From: CAYOWK01 sp964407665
GTDB taxonomy: Bacteria > Pseudomonadota > Alphaproteobacteria > Caulobacterales > Hyphomonadaceae
Length of the DNA stretch: 62,344 bases
Direction of reading: 5' to 3'
Assembly (NCBI GenBank): GCA_964407665.1
Contig: CAYOWK010000023.1
Span: forward strand, 1 to 62,344
Shown here: positions 26,303 through 33,592 of the stretch, one piece after another
Position numbering within the stretch: the stretch's first letter is position 1
How the letters are laid out: every line of letters starts with the position of its first letter
Notes under the pieces: generated by a model
The model's input: the letters and a program-made list of their open reading frames with translations, nothing else
Database searches by the model: none
What the model was told of the DNA's origin: nothing
Program-made: the position numbers and the translations under genes

Positions 26303-27253
26303 CTAAAGACCCGGCGGCGGGGCCGTCCCGCCCAGGCGCTGCCGCGCATTGGCGGAGTCGATATCCATCTGCTCCACCAGAGCCTCAAGACTGTCGAACT
26401 TGAGCTCGGGACGAAGGAAGGCCGCAAATGCCGTGTGCAGCCGCTTGCCATAGAGATCGCCGTCGAAATCGAAAATCACCACTTCCAGCAGCGGATCGCG
26501 CAGGCCCGTGGTTGGCGTCCGCCCGAAATTGGCGACGCCCTGCCGCCAGACGGCCTCGCCCTCGATCCGTACCCAGACGGCATAGATGCCATGCGCCGGG
26601 TTCACGATCTCGCCGAGCTTCATGTTGGCTGTGGGATACCCCAGCGTGCGGCCACGCTTCTCGCCGTGCTCCACCAGCGCGTCCACGATCCAGGACTGCC
26701 CCAGCTGGCGGGCCGCCTCGTCCATCTCGCCCGCGGCCAGATGCTCGCGAATTCGGGTGGACGACAGCTTGTCCTTTCCATCATCGACCTCAGCGACGAC
26801 GGTCGTCTCGAAGCCGGCAAGGCCGCCAAGCCGCGCAAGCGAGGCCGCATCGCCCATCCGCTTGCGGCCGAACTGGAAATCGAAACCAACAGCCACGGCG
26901 CGGGCGCCGATCTGCCGGGACAGCACCTCGTCGACGAATGCCGTGTCCGTCATGGCGGCCGTATCGGCGTTAAACGGGACCAGGAAGCAGCCGTCCAGCT
27001 TCATTGCATTGAGCGTGAGGTTGCGTCTGAGGTCCGTGAGGATCCGGAATGGCGGAGCGTCTGGCTGGAACACGCGCCGGGGAGCCGGATCAAACGTTGC
27101 AATCGCGGCCGGAGCGCCAAGCCGGGCGCCCGCCGAACGCGCGGCCTCTATGACCGCGCGGTGCCCTGCATGAAGGCCGTCAAAATTGCCAAGCGCGACA
27201 CTCGGGCCGCGAAGGGTGTCGGGTATGGAAGCCGGGAGGCGGATGGTGCGCAT
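26303..27253 (-). CDS. ribF: Bifunctional riboflavin kinase / FAD synthetase
   Basis: This enzyme makes FMN and FAD from riboflavin. The adenylyltransferase half has VALGNFDGLHAGHRAVI at about residues 19-35 and FDFQFGRKRMGD. A linking block, STRIREHLAAGEMDEA, precedes the kinase half. The kinase half has GRTLGYPTANM, HGIYAVWVRIEG and the metal-binding FDFDGDLYGKRL. At 316 residues it is full length. It is followed by ileS and preceded by the MaoC gene, whose stop is 15 bp from the ribF start, so both probably share a transcript. Confidence 0.95.
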   Translation of the reverse strand: MRTIRLPASIPDTLRGPSVALGNFDGLHAGHRAVIEAARSAGARLGAPAAIATFDPAPRRVFQPDAPPFRILTDLRRNLTLNAMKLDGCFLVPFNADTAAMTDTAFVDEVLSRQIGARAVAVGFDFQFGRKRMGDAASLARLGGLAGFETTVVAEVDDGKDKLSSTRIREHLAAGEMDEAARQLGQSWIVDALVEHGEKRGRTLGYPTANMKLGEIVNPAHGIYAVWVRIEGEAVWRQGVANFGRTPTTGLRDPLLEVVIFDFDGDLYGKRLHTAFAAFLRPELKFDSLEALVEQMDIDSANARQRLGGTAPPPGL

Positions 27254-27268
27254 GTGCGCCTGTCTATA

Positions 27269-27700
27269 TCAGGCCCGGGTCTTGGAGCTGGGGGCGATGA
27301 CCTTCGCCTCGCCCTTGACCACGACCTTGCCGTCAACTTCGCACCGAACCGCCAGCGTCACCCGGTTCCCCCGCTCGAACATTTCCACGATTTCGGCCAT
27401 GGCCGTCACGGTATCGCCGATTCGTACGGGGCGTTTGAACTGCATGTTGAGGTCGGTGAAGATGGCCCCAGGGCCCGGAAGGTCATTGCCGAGGATCGCC
27501 GAGATGTAAGACGCGGTCAGCGCACCATGGGCAATCCGCTGGCCGAACATGGTTGTTTTGGCGTATTCCTCGTCCATGTGGACAGGATTGTAGTCTCCGG
27601 AGACCCGGGCAAAGTCCTGGATGTCCTGCTCGGTCACGGTGTGCTGGATCGATACTGTCATACCGACCGCAAGTTCTTCGAACGTCTTACCCGGCTTCAT
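27269..27700 (-). CDS. MaoC-like (R)-hydratase, hotdog fold
   Basis: The protein has 143 residues from ATG 27700 (GAGAGGCGG just ahead); a TTG 15 bases earlier is less likely. The hydratase motif FARVSGDYNPVHMDEEYAK contains the Asp and His expected to activate water on an enoyl-CoA, and FGQRIAHGALTASYISAIL is the second family block. The likely reaction is hydration of 2-enoyl-CoA to (R)-3-hydroxyacyl-CoA, or a related dehydration; the substrate is not known. The gene is divergent from cheY and just upstream of ribF. Confidence 0.88.
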   Translation of the reverse strand: MKPGKTFEELAVGMTVSIQHTVTEQDIQDFARVSGDYNPVHMDEEYAKTTMFGQRIAHGALTASYISAILGNDLPGPGAIFTDLNMQFKRPVRIGDTVTAMAEIVEMFERGNRVTLAVRCEVDGKVVVKGEAKVIAPSSKTRA

Positions 27701-27845
27701 CCGTCCGCCTCTCAAATTCTTGTTCCGGCCGCCGCCGCGGCTCTATCTGGCGTCGCGGCATTTGTTAAGCGCCGCGTTCACCATTTATTTGGCCTGTTCG
27801 GGTATGGTCATACCAACGATCGCTTTGGCCCTTGGAGCCCTATAC

Positions 27846-28232
27846 ATGGCAGTTGATTTGTCCATGCCCGTCCTCGTCGTCGATGACTACAAGACGATGA
27901 TACGGATCATTCGCAACCTACTCGGCCAGTTGGGCTTCACCAACATTGACGAGGCCGAGGACGGTAAATCCGCCCTTGAGAAACTCCGCGAACAAAAATT
28001 CGGTCTGGTCATCTCCGACTGGAACATGGAGCCCATGACCGGCTACGAGCTGCTGCGCGAAGTTCGCGCGGACGACAAGCTCAAGGCGACGCCCTTCATC
28101 ATGATCACCGCCGAATCGAAGACCGAAAACGTCATCGCGGCGAAGAAGGCCGGCGTGAACAACTACATCGTGAAGCCATTCAACGCGGCGACCCTCAAAG
28201 GCAAGCTGACAGCGGTTCTGGGCGACTTCTAG
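27846..28232 (+). CDS. cheY: Chemotaxis response regulator CheY
   Basis: This single-domain receiver of 128 residues would bind the flagellar switch when phosphorylated. Residues are canonical: acidic pair D13/D14, phosphoacceptor D58 in VISDWNMEPMTG, T88 in MITAES and K110 in IVKPFNA. The WNMEPMTGYELL segment is close to enterobacterial CheY. The start at 27846 is chosen because the upstream part of the open frame has no receiver homology. cheZ follows 43 bp downstream, giving a kinase-output/phosphatase pair. No cheA or receptor gene lies in the window. Confidence 0.94.
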   Translation: MAVDLSMPVLVVDDYKTMIRIIRNLLGQLGFTNIDEAEDGKSALEKLREQKFGLVISDWNMEPMTGYELLREVRADDKLKATPFIMITAESKTENVIAAKKAGVNNYIVKPFNAATLKGKLTAVLGDF

Positions 28233-28275
28233 TCGCCTGATCTGCCGGAAGACGAGTGGTGCTGGGAGGAAATAC

Positions 28276-28950
28276 ATGTCGGCGAACGCCGCAGCGTTGA
28301 AAGTGCGCAACGCAATACAGACTCTGAAGGACGCCGACCTCCGGCAGCGCCCGCTGGTTGAGGTGCTCGAGCTGTCGCATCAGATGGCTGACGCCATGAA
28401 TGCGTTCTTCGGCTCGCTCGACCGGTCCATCATCGGCGAGTTCCAGTACATCGCGCAGTTCATCCAGAAGGCGCGCGACGAGATCGCCGAACTGCAGCCG
28501 AACGAGATCCGCCAGAATCGTATCCCCGGCGCCTCGCTGGAGCTGGATGCGGTGGTCCGTGATACCCAGCAGGCGACCGAAACAATCATGAGCGCGGCGG
28601 AAGCTCTGCTCGTGGCTGACGCCAGCAATGGGGGAGCCTACAAGGCCCAGGTCGATGATGCGATGATGCAGATCATCGAGGCTTGCGCCTTCCAGGACCT
28701 TACCGGCCAGCGCGTCAACAAGGTGATCACGACCCTTCGCCACATCGAGGAGCGCGTCGCCCAGTTCGCCGACGCACTCGGTGTGAAAGACGCCCAGAAG
28801 GGTGAAAGCGCCGAGGAGAAGCGCAAGCGCGAGTTGTTGCTCAACGGACCTGCCATTGGCGGTCCGGAAACCGATCAGGCCTCGATCGACGAGATGTTTG
28901 CACCTGCTGGCCCAGCCTCGCAGGACGACATCGACGCCCTCTTCGCCTAA
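28276..28950 (+). CDS. cheZ: CheY-phosphate phosphatase CheZ
   Basis: The 224-residue protein is mostly helical. The catalytic segment ACAFQDLTGQRVNKV carries D141 and Q145, matching the Asp and Gln that position water for CheY dephosphorylation in the CheZ family. The C-terminus ends SQDDIDALFA, the amphipathic CheY-binding peptide, and a similar DQASIDEMFA lies 16 residues earlier. An acidic/Lys linker (EKGESAEEKRKRE type) joins the two parts. A ribosome site (GGGAGGAA) precedes the ATG. Pairing with cheY is directly seen. Confidence 0.93.
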   Translation: MSANAAALKVRNAIQTLKDADLRQRPLVEVLELSHQMADAMNAFFGSLDRSIIGEFQYIAQFIQKARDEIAELQPNEIRQNRIPGASLELDAVVRDTQQATETIMSAAEALLVADASNGGAYKAQVDDAMMQIIEACAFQDLTGQRVNKVITTLRHIEERVAQFADALGVKDAQKGESAEEKRKRELLLNGPAIGGPETDQASIDEMFAPAGPASQDDIDALFA

Positions 28951-28960
28951 GGCGTCGGGG

Positions 28961-29824
28961 TCACCAGCCCAGTTCTGGCATGACGTATCGCGCGCCGGCG
29001 CCGGCTTTCGCGAGCTCCGCGCGTGCGAGGGCCAAGTGGTCGGTCTCGCCTGCCATCTTGTGCCCGTGAATCCCGTTCAGAACAAACAGGCCGTCATAGC
29101 CACGGCGGTCTGCCCCCTTGAGGTCGGTCACGGGGCCGTCTCCGATGGCGAGAATTCTGGACGCTGGCACAGCGCCCCCCAAAATCTGCCCAGCGTGGCG
29201 GAGCGCCAGATCATAGATCGGAGCGTCCGGCTTGCCAGGGCGGATCACCCTGCCCCCAAGCTCTTCATAGATCTGCGCCAGCGCTCCCGCTGACCACACG
29301 AGACGGTCGCCGTGCCGGAACTGGATATCGGGGTTGGCGCAGATCATAGGCAGCCGGCGGCTGACCAGCGATTCAAGCTCGCCGCGATAATCGTCAGGCA
29401 GGCCGCGCGGATATTCGCGAAGGCTTGTGCAGCAGACCACCCTGGCGGCTGCGGCATCTTCGGTGAATTCAAGTCCGAGCCCCTGATAGACCGACATGTC
29501 CTCGTTCAGGCCGATCCGGTAAACCGGGCCAGGCGCGAGCCGTTCAAGTTCAAAACGCGTCGCGTCGCCTGACGTCACGATCTCATCAAAACAATCCATC
29601 GGGACGCCGAGCGGGCCGAACAGCCGTGTCACGCGATCCTTCGGAACGGGCGCATTTGTGATGAGAATCACAGGTCCTCGTTCGCGGCGAAACTGCTGGA
29701 GGGCGACACATGCCGACGCGAACGAGCGCTTGCCGTCGTGAAGCACGCCCCACACGTCGCAGAAGACTGCATCGTAGCGGTCGGCCACGAGAGACAGGCC
29801 GGCGATCAGTTGGGGATCACTCAT
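28961..29824 (-). CDS. HAD superfamily class IIA hydrolase (TIGR01459-like)
   Basis: The 287-residue cytoplasmic phosphatase-like protein has the nucleophile motif FCDVWGVLHDG (two Asp) at about residues 21-31, ILITNAPVPKDR as motif II, RPGKPDAPIYDLA as the Lys-containing motif and AIGDGPVTDLKGA as motif IV. The VWGVLHDG form is typical of the alphaproteobacterial TIGR01459 group in the NagD/class IIA branch. The substrate is unknown. It is convergent with cheZ (10 bp between stops) and lies downstream of the TipF-like gene on the same strand, 93 bp away. Confidence 0.88.
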   Translation of the reverse strand: MSDPQLIAGLSLVADRYDAVFCDVWGVLHDGKRSFASACVALQQFRRERGPVILITNAPVPKDRVTRLFGPLGVPMDCFDEIVTSGDATRFELERLAPGPVYRIGLNEDMSVYQGLGLEFTEDAAAARVVCCTSLREYPRGLPDDYRGELESLVSRRLPMICANPDIQFRHGDRLVWSAGALAQIYEELGGRVIRPGKPDAPIYDLALRHAGQILGGAVPASRILAIGDGPVTDLKGADRRGYDGLFVLNGIHGHKMAGETDHLALARAELAKAGAGARYVMPELGW

Positions 29825-29917
29825 TCAGCATACACTCGACCATCTGGGCGCTGCGACTCCGAACATGGACTGACCTCGTTGGTCAGGTTCGCCATCAAGG
29901 CCGATCGTCGTCCCGGT

Positions 29918-31159
29918 CTACATCGCCGCTGCGCCGACGCGCCTGATGAAGTCAGCGGGAGGCGCGGTCTCTTCGAGCAGAGATCCCTTGATTGGCCTCG
30001 GCGCGCCAAACACGTGCCCTTGACCGTACGGAATGTCGAACTCGAGCAGCTCGATCACCGACTTCTCGCTTTCGACCTTCTCTGCGATCAGGTCGACCCC
30101 ATAGCGGGTGAAGACCGCCGGAACGTCTTCTGCAGCAATATCGCGTGTGATTGACGAGACGGGGCGTTCGCCGCCCGGAACAAGTTCCTGTAGCAGCCGC
30201 TCGCCGTTGATCTTCACGAACCGCACGCCTGCTGCCTGCAGAGCCGGGAGGTCGATGGCCAGGCCATCACCCTTGTCCAGCGAGAAGCGGAAACCCAGTT
30301 CGCGCAGGCGCGACATATTCTGGGATGCTGTATCCGAGCGGGTCTTGAAAGCACGCATGCCGAGTTCGAAGATCATCGAGCCGGCAAGGTCGCGGTTCTC
30401 GCGCATGAAATCGATGAACTGCTGGAAGAATGTCTCGTCTTCCAGAGACGCCATCGAGATGTTGCAGAAGACACCCACGCGACGATCGCGCTCGGACAGC
30501 CGCCGCACGATCTGCACGCAGCGGAAAAGAAGCATGTTGTCGATCACGCCCAGGAGATTCGCCCGTTCGGCCGCCGCAAGAAACTCGGTCGGCATGATGA
30601 GCTTGCCGTCCGCGCGGCGCAGCCGGGTAAAGCCCTCATAGAAGCAGACCCGACGCTGCGGCAGGTTCACGATCGGCTGGAGGTGCAGGTCGACCCGGTT
30701 CTCGCGGAGGGCGTCCCTCACCGCGTCCAGCGCAGCCGTTCCGTCCATTGTGTGGTCGGTTGTCTGCGAACGGACGATCTGGAGCCGGTTCTCGAATTTC
30801 TTGCCCAGCTTCGAGATCATGTCCTCAAGGCCGCGCATCTCGTTCACCAGCGTCTCGCGGCGCGCGAACACTTCCTTCTCGAAGGTGGACTTGAGTTCCT
30901 CGGCGCGCTGCTCCGACTGGGCGACTCGCGCGGTCAGCTTGCGGACTTCATCCTTCAGCCCGAACACTTCCTTTTGGGTCCGGTCTTCGCCGAGGCGCGA
31001 AAGCGCCATGTGCAACTGGACGAGCGCCAGGGTGGATGCAGCCCCGATCAGGCCGGCTGTGAGCCTGTCCACGCCGAGATACTGATGGAGCGCCACGGCC
31101 CCTACGGCTGACGCTGTCAGGTACACGAGCGCCAACATGATGTGGGCCACTACCGGCAT
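29918..31159 (-). CDS. TipF-like membrane protein with degenerate EAL domain
   Basis: The protein has 413 residues: two N-terminal membrane segments (about 7-25 and 34-52), a charged coiled coil (about 55-130) and a C-terminal EAL-like domain (about 140-395). The EAL motif is changed to EGFTR (E175). N233 (FCNIS), E265 and D295 remain. The second Asp of the catalytic DD pair is Lys (D295-K296), and the ELTES-type site reads FELGM. Catalysis of cyclic-di-GMP breakdown is therefore unlikely. The architecture matches Caulobacter TipF, a cyclic-di-GMP receptor that places the flagellum, and cheY-cheZ lie nearby. The TipF assignment is by architecture and context. Confidence 0.8.
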   Translation of the reverse strand: MPVVAHIMLALVYLTASAVGAVALHQYLGVDRLTAGLIGAASTLALVQLHMALSRLGEDRTQKEVFGLKDEVRKLTARVAQSEQRAEELKSTFEKEVFARRETLVNEMRGLEDMISKLGKKFENRLQIVRSQTTDHTMDGTAALDAVRDALRENRVDLHLQPIVNLPQRRVCFYEGFTRLRRADGKLIMPTEFLAAAERANLLGVIDNMLLFRCVQIVRRLSERDRRVGVFCNISMASLEDETFFQQFIDFMRENRDLAGSMIFELGMRAFKTRSDTASQNMSRLRELGFRFSLDKGDGLAIDLPALQAAGVRFVKINGERLLQELVPGGERPVSSITRDIAAEDVPAVFTRYGVDLIAEKVESEKSVIELLEFDIPYGQGHVFGAPRPIKGSLLEETAPPADFIRRVGAAAM

Positions 31160-31602
31160 TTCGTCTGGATCAGCCCCTTCGCGCGGAATCGCGCACCTTG
31201 ATTACTGTTGTCATCCGGCGACGTTGACAAGTCCGCAATATACCACGGCTGCAGAGCGCACGCCCCGTTCTCGCACAGGTTGTCTTCGCCGGACGCGCGA
31301 ATACCCCCGTGAATGCTCAGGATGCGGACAGAGTTTGTGGACTTTTGGACACAACGGAGACGACTCGTCAGCACCGGCGGCATTCACGCTTGGCCTTCCG
31401 CCAGATTTTGGCCATAGTTTTTGTCAGCGAGACAAAATCCGTTGCACCTGAGCCATTTGGCGCAGTGCAGCGCGGGGGCGACCGGGGAATGCGGGGTTCA
31501 GACTCGGGTCTGGACCCCGCAGTCGCGTTTGAGGCCCGTGAAACCCACATTTGCGGTCGCCGCGGTTTTCGCAGCGCCCAGCCGGAGCGCTCTGCGTCTT
31601 TC
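31160..31602. other. Intergenic region upstream of the TipF-like gene
   Basis: This 443-bp stretch has no convincing gene on either strand. It should contain the TipF promoter and the 3' end of the minus-strand gene at 31603. Two inverted repeats stand out: ttttgtc-agcga-gacaaaa at 31419-31437, and a long GC-rich hairpin at 31491-31520. An open frame on the + strand from 31309 runs antisense into the next gene and looks spurious. Confidence 0.6.
31491..31520. repeat. GC-rich palindrome in intergenic DNA
   Basis: Thirteen bases (gcggggttcagac) pair with gtctggaccccgc across a tcgg loop, with one mismatch. It lies about 80 bases beyond the stop of the minus-strand gene at 31603. No U tract follows on either strand, so it may be an intergenic palindromic repeat rather than a terminator. 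Confidence 0.5.
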
Positions 31603-32619
31603 CTAGGGCTCCAGAACCATCCAGACGCCGGGTTCGCCGATAGCAATCGGCCCATCGCCCTCGTTTTCGACCGCAGTCCGCCAGATTTCGACTGCTGCCG
31701 CGGAATCTGGTTGAGGCGTAAGCGGCGCCAGAAGAGCGGTTACCGCGCGGCTGGCCCCGACTGCCGAACGCGCTGCTTCGACCGACGGACAGTCCCGCTG
31801 GAGCGACGTCTGGATACGAGCATAACGGGTGCGCCCTGCCCCCAGTGTTGCGGTGTTGCGCAGCTCCGTCAGCCCGGAGTGGACGGCAGGAACAACAAGG
31901 GCAGTCCGATCGGCGCCCAGGGCCGCGCGGGCGAGCTGGTCATTAGTCACTCCACACGACGCCACGAGAATGGAGCGTTCCCCGAAATCAATCCGGAACA
32001 TAAGCCGGTCCTGTCCGATGCCGCTCGATAGCGGAATGGACTGGACCGCGACGACTCCCGTGTCGAATACGGTCTCCGGTTGCTGCATGCTGACCGGACG
32101 CGCAAGGATCAGGTTGGCTGCGGCAGGATCCAGACCGGCGTCGGGAAAGCGCCGTTGATCAGAACGATCCGATGTTTGCTGGCTCATGTTCACGCCATCA
32201 ATGAGCGCCCCAACGCCCGCGGGGCCGATCACCGGCAATGGCGTCCGCCGCCCATCAAGCCATGACAACCGCCGGACGGCAGCAAGCCCCTCTAAGGTTT
32301 CGGCGTCGAGATCCTGCAGCAATACGAGATCCACGCCGGTGCGGAGGTAGCCGTTGCGCCACAGATAATCGCCGCCGCCAGAGCCCGCGCCGATAAGGAA
32401 CCTCAGGCCGCCGGCTTCAACCACGACACATGGAGCCAGGCTGCAGGCCATTGCGCGCATGACGGCGGGATCGTTCTGCACGGCGGCAGCATCCTGCTGC
32501 TCGGCCGCCACGGCCGCCGCGTAGATCCGTTCAGCAGGAACAGCACGGTTGACGAAGAATGCAGCCACGGCGGCGATGACCGCTACAGCGAAAGCAGCGG
32601 CGACAATAATGAGCCGCAT
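31603..32619 (-). CDS. Membrane-anchored metallo-beta-lactamase-fold protein lacking the zinc-binding motif
   Basis: The 338-residue protein has one N-terminal membrane segment (about 3-23). The body follows the layout of an MBL/RNase Z-like hydrolase: LIGAGSGGGDYLWRNGY, then a strand, then WLDGRRTPLPVIGPAGVGAL, then MFRIDFGERSILVASCG and a LVVPAVHSGL segment. The position that should read THLHxDHxxGL is LQDLDAETLEGL (101-112), with no histidines. Zinc hydrolysis is therefore unlikely, and a binding or structural role is inferred. It starts 7 bp after the fumarylacetoacetate-hydrolase-family gene and is probably co-transcribed with it. Confidence 0.65.
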   Translation of the reverse strand: MRLIIVAAAFAVAVIAAVAAFFVNRAVPAERIYAAAVAAEQQDAAAVQNDPAVMRAMACSLAPCVVVEAGGLRFLIGAGSGGGDYLWRNGYLRTGVDLVLLQDLDAETLEGLAAVRRLSWLDGRRTPLPVIGPAGVGALIDGVNMSQQTSDRSDQRRFPDAGLDPAAANLILARPVSMQQPETVFDTGVVAVQSIPLSSGIGQDRLMFRIDFGERSILVASCGVTNDQLARAALGADRTALVVPAVHSGLTELRNTATLGAGRTRYARIQTSLQRDCPSVEAARSAVGASRAVTALLAPLTPQPDSAAAVEIWRTAVENEGDGPIAIGEPGVWMVLEP

Positions 32620-32626
32620 GGCAGTG

Positions 32627-33499
32627 CTATCCTATCCGCGTTTCCGGGCTTTCGGCGACAATGTCCGCCTCGATGGCGCCCAGCCCGTCGATCTCGACCC
32701 GCACCCGATCACCGACCCGCAGGAATTTCGGCGGGTCGAATGCGACTGCCACGCCCGCCGGCGTGCCTGTGAAGATCAGGTCGCCCGGCTCGAGCGTGAA
32801 CGCCTTTGTCAGGTGCTCGATCTGCGAAGCCACGTCGTTGATCATGTCGCCCGCCCTCGCATTCTGGCGAAGCTCGCCGTTGACCAGGCTTCGCACGCCG
32901 AGCCCTGCGATATCTCCCAGCTCGTCCGGCGTGGTCAGCCAGGGGCCGGCGGGAGCATGTGTATCGAAGCCTTTTCCCATGATCATCGTCGGTGTCGCCC
33001 GCTGCCAGTCGCGTACAGAGTAGTCGCAGCCGCACATGTACCCGCCAATGATCTCGTGGGCCCGCTCACGCGGAACATGCCGGCCACGCTTGCCGATCAC
33101 GACCACCAGCTCCGCCTCGTAGTCGAGCGCGGCAGAGACTGCGGGAAGGCAGACCGGAGCGAACGGATCGTTGATTGCGGAAACCTGCTTGTTGAACCAG
33201 GTCTGCACCTTTGGCGGCTCGCGTCCGGTCTCTGCCGCATGGTCGCGGTAGTTAAGGCCGATGCCCAATATTTTGGCAGGGCGGCGGATCGGCGCGCGCA
33301 GGCGAACCTCCGCCAGCTGCAGGCGTGGCGCCCTGGCAACAGCACGCGCAATTGCGTCGGCAGCCTCCTGCCCGCCTGCAAGCAGGTCAGCGATGTTCGG
33401 TGAGAGATGCGGCGCAACACGCCTGATGTCAGCCACTTCTTCGCCGAGAACTACGCCAACGCCAGCGCCATCAGCTGAATCGAACGATGCGAGTTTCAT
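32627..33499 (-). CDS. Fumarylacetoacetate hydrolase family protein
   Basis: The 290-residue enzyme has the FAH metal-binding core: ILGIGLNYRDHAAETGREPP, then DYEAELVVVIGK (two Glu metal ligands) and GYMCGCDYSVRDWQ, then GDLIFTGTPAGV near the C-terminus. Members act as acylpyruvases, 2-hydroxyhepta-2,4-diene-1,7-dioate isomerases or oxaloacetate decarboxylases, and the exact reaction cannot be set from sequence. It is divergent from the DUF262 gene, with a 93-bp spacer, and is followed by the MBL-like gene. Confidence 0.92.
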   Translation of the reverse strand: MKLASFDSADGAGVGVVLGEEVADIRRVAPHLSPNIADLLAGGQEAADAIARAVARAPRLQLAEVRLRAPIRRPAKILGIGLNYRDHAAETGREPPKVQTWFNKQVSAINDPFAPVCLPAVSAALDYEAELVVVIGKRGRHVPRERAHEIIGGYMCGCDYSVRDWQRATPTMIMGKGFDTHAPAGPWLTTPDELGDIAGLGVRSLVNGELRQNARAGDMINDVASQIEHLTKAFTLEPGDLIFTGTPAGVAVAFDPPKFLRVGDRVRVEIDGLGAIEADIVAESPETRIG

Positions 33500-33592
33500 T
33501 CCGGACCCTGATGATTTGTCGCCGGAGAGATTGGCCCGGCGGCGCGGCTGTGACTAGTTTGGCCGAAGTACAGTGTCGTGGAACTTGCCGCC

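Noticed and set aside
20183..27856. A 2557-codon open frame on the + strand
   Set aside because: It is antisense to mutL, the DUF3035 gene, lspA, ileS, ribF and the MaoC gene. Its product is Arg/His/Asp-rich without domains, as expected from the complement of GC-rich coding sequence. All six minus-strand genes have clear motifs.
31309..32031. A 240-codon + strand open frame
   Set aside because: It starts in the spacer and runs antisense through the MBL-like gene. No ribosome site, signal or domain supports it.
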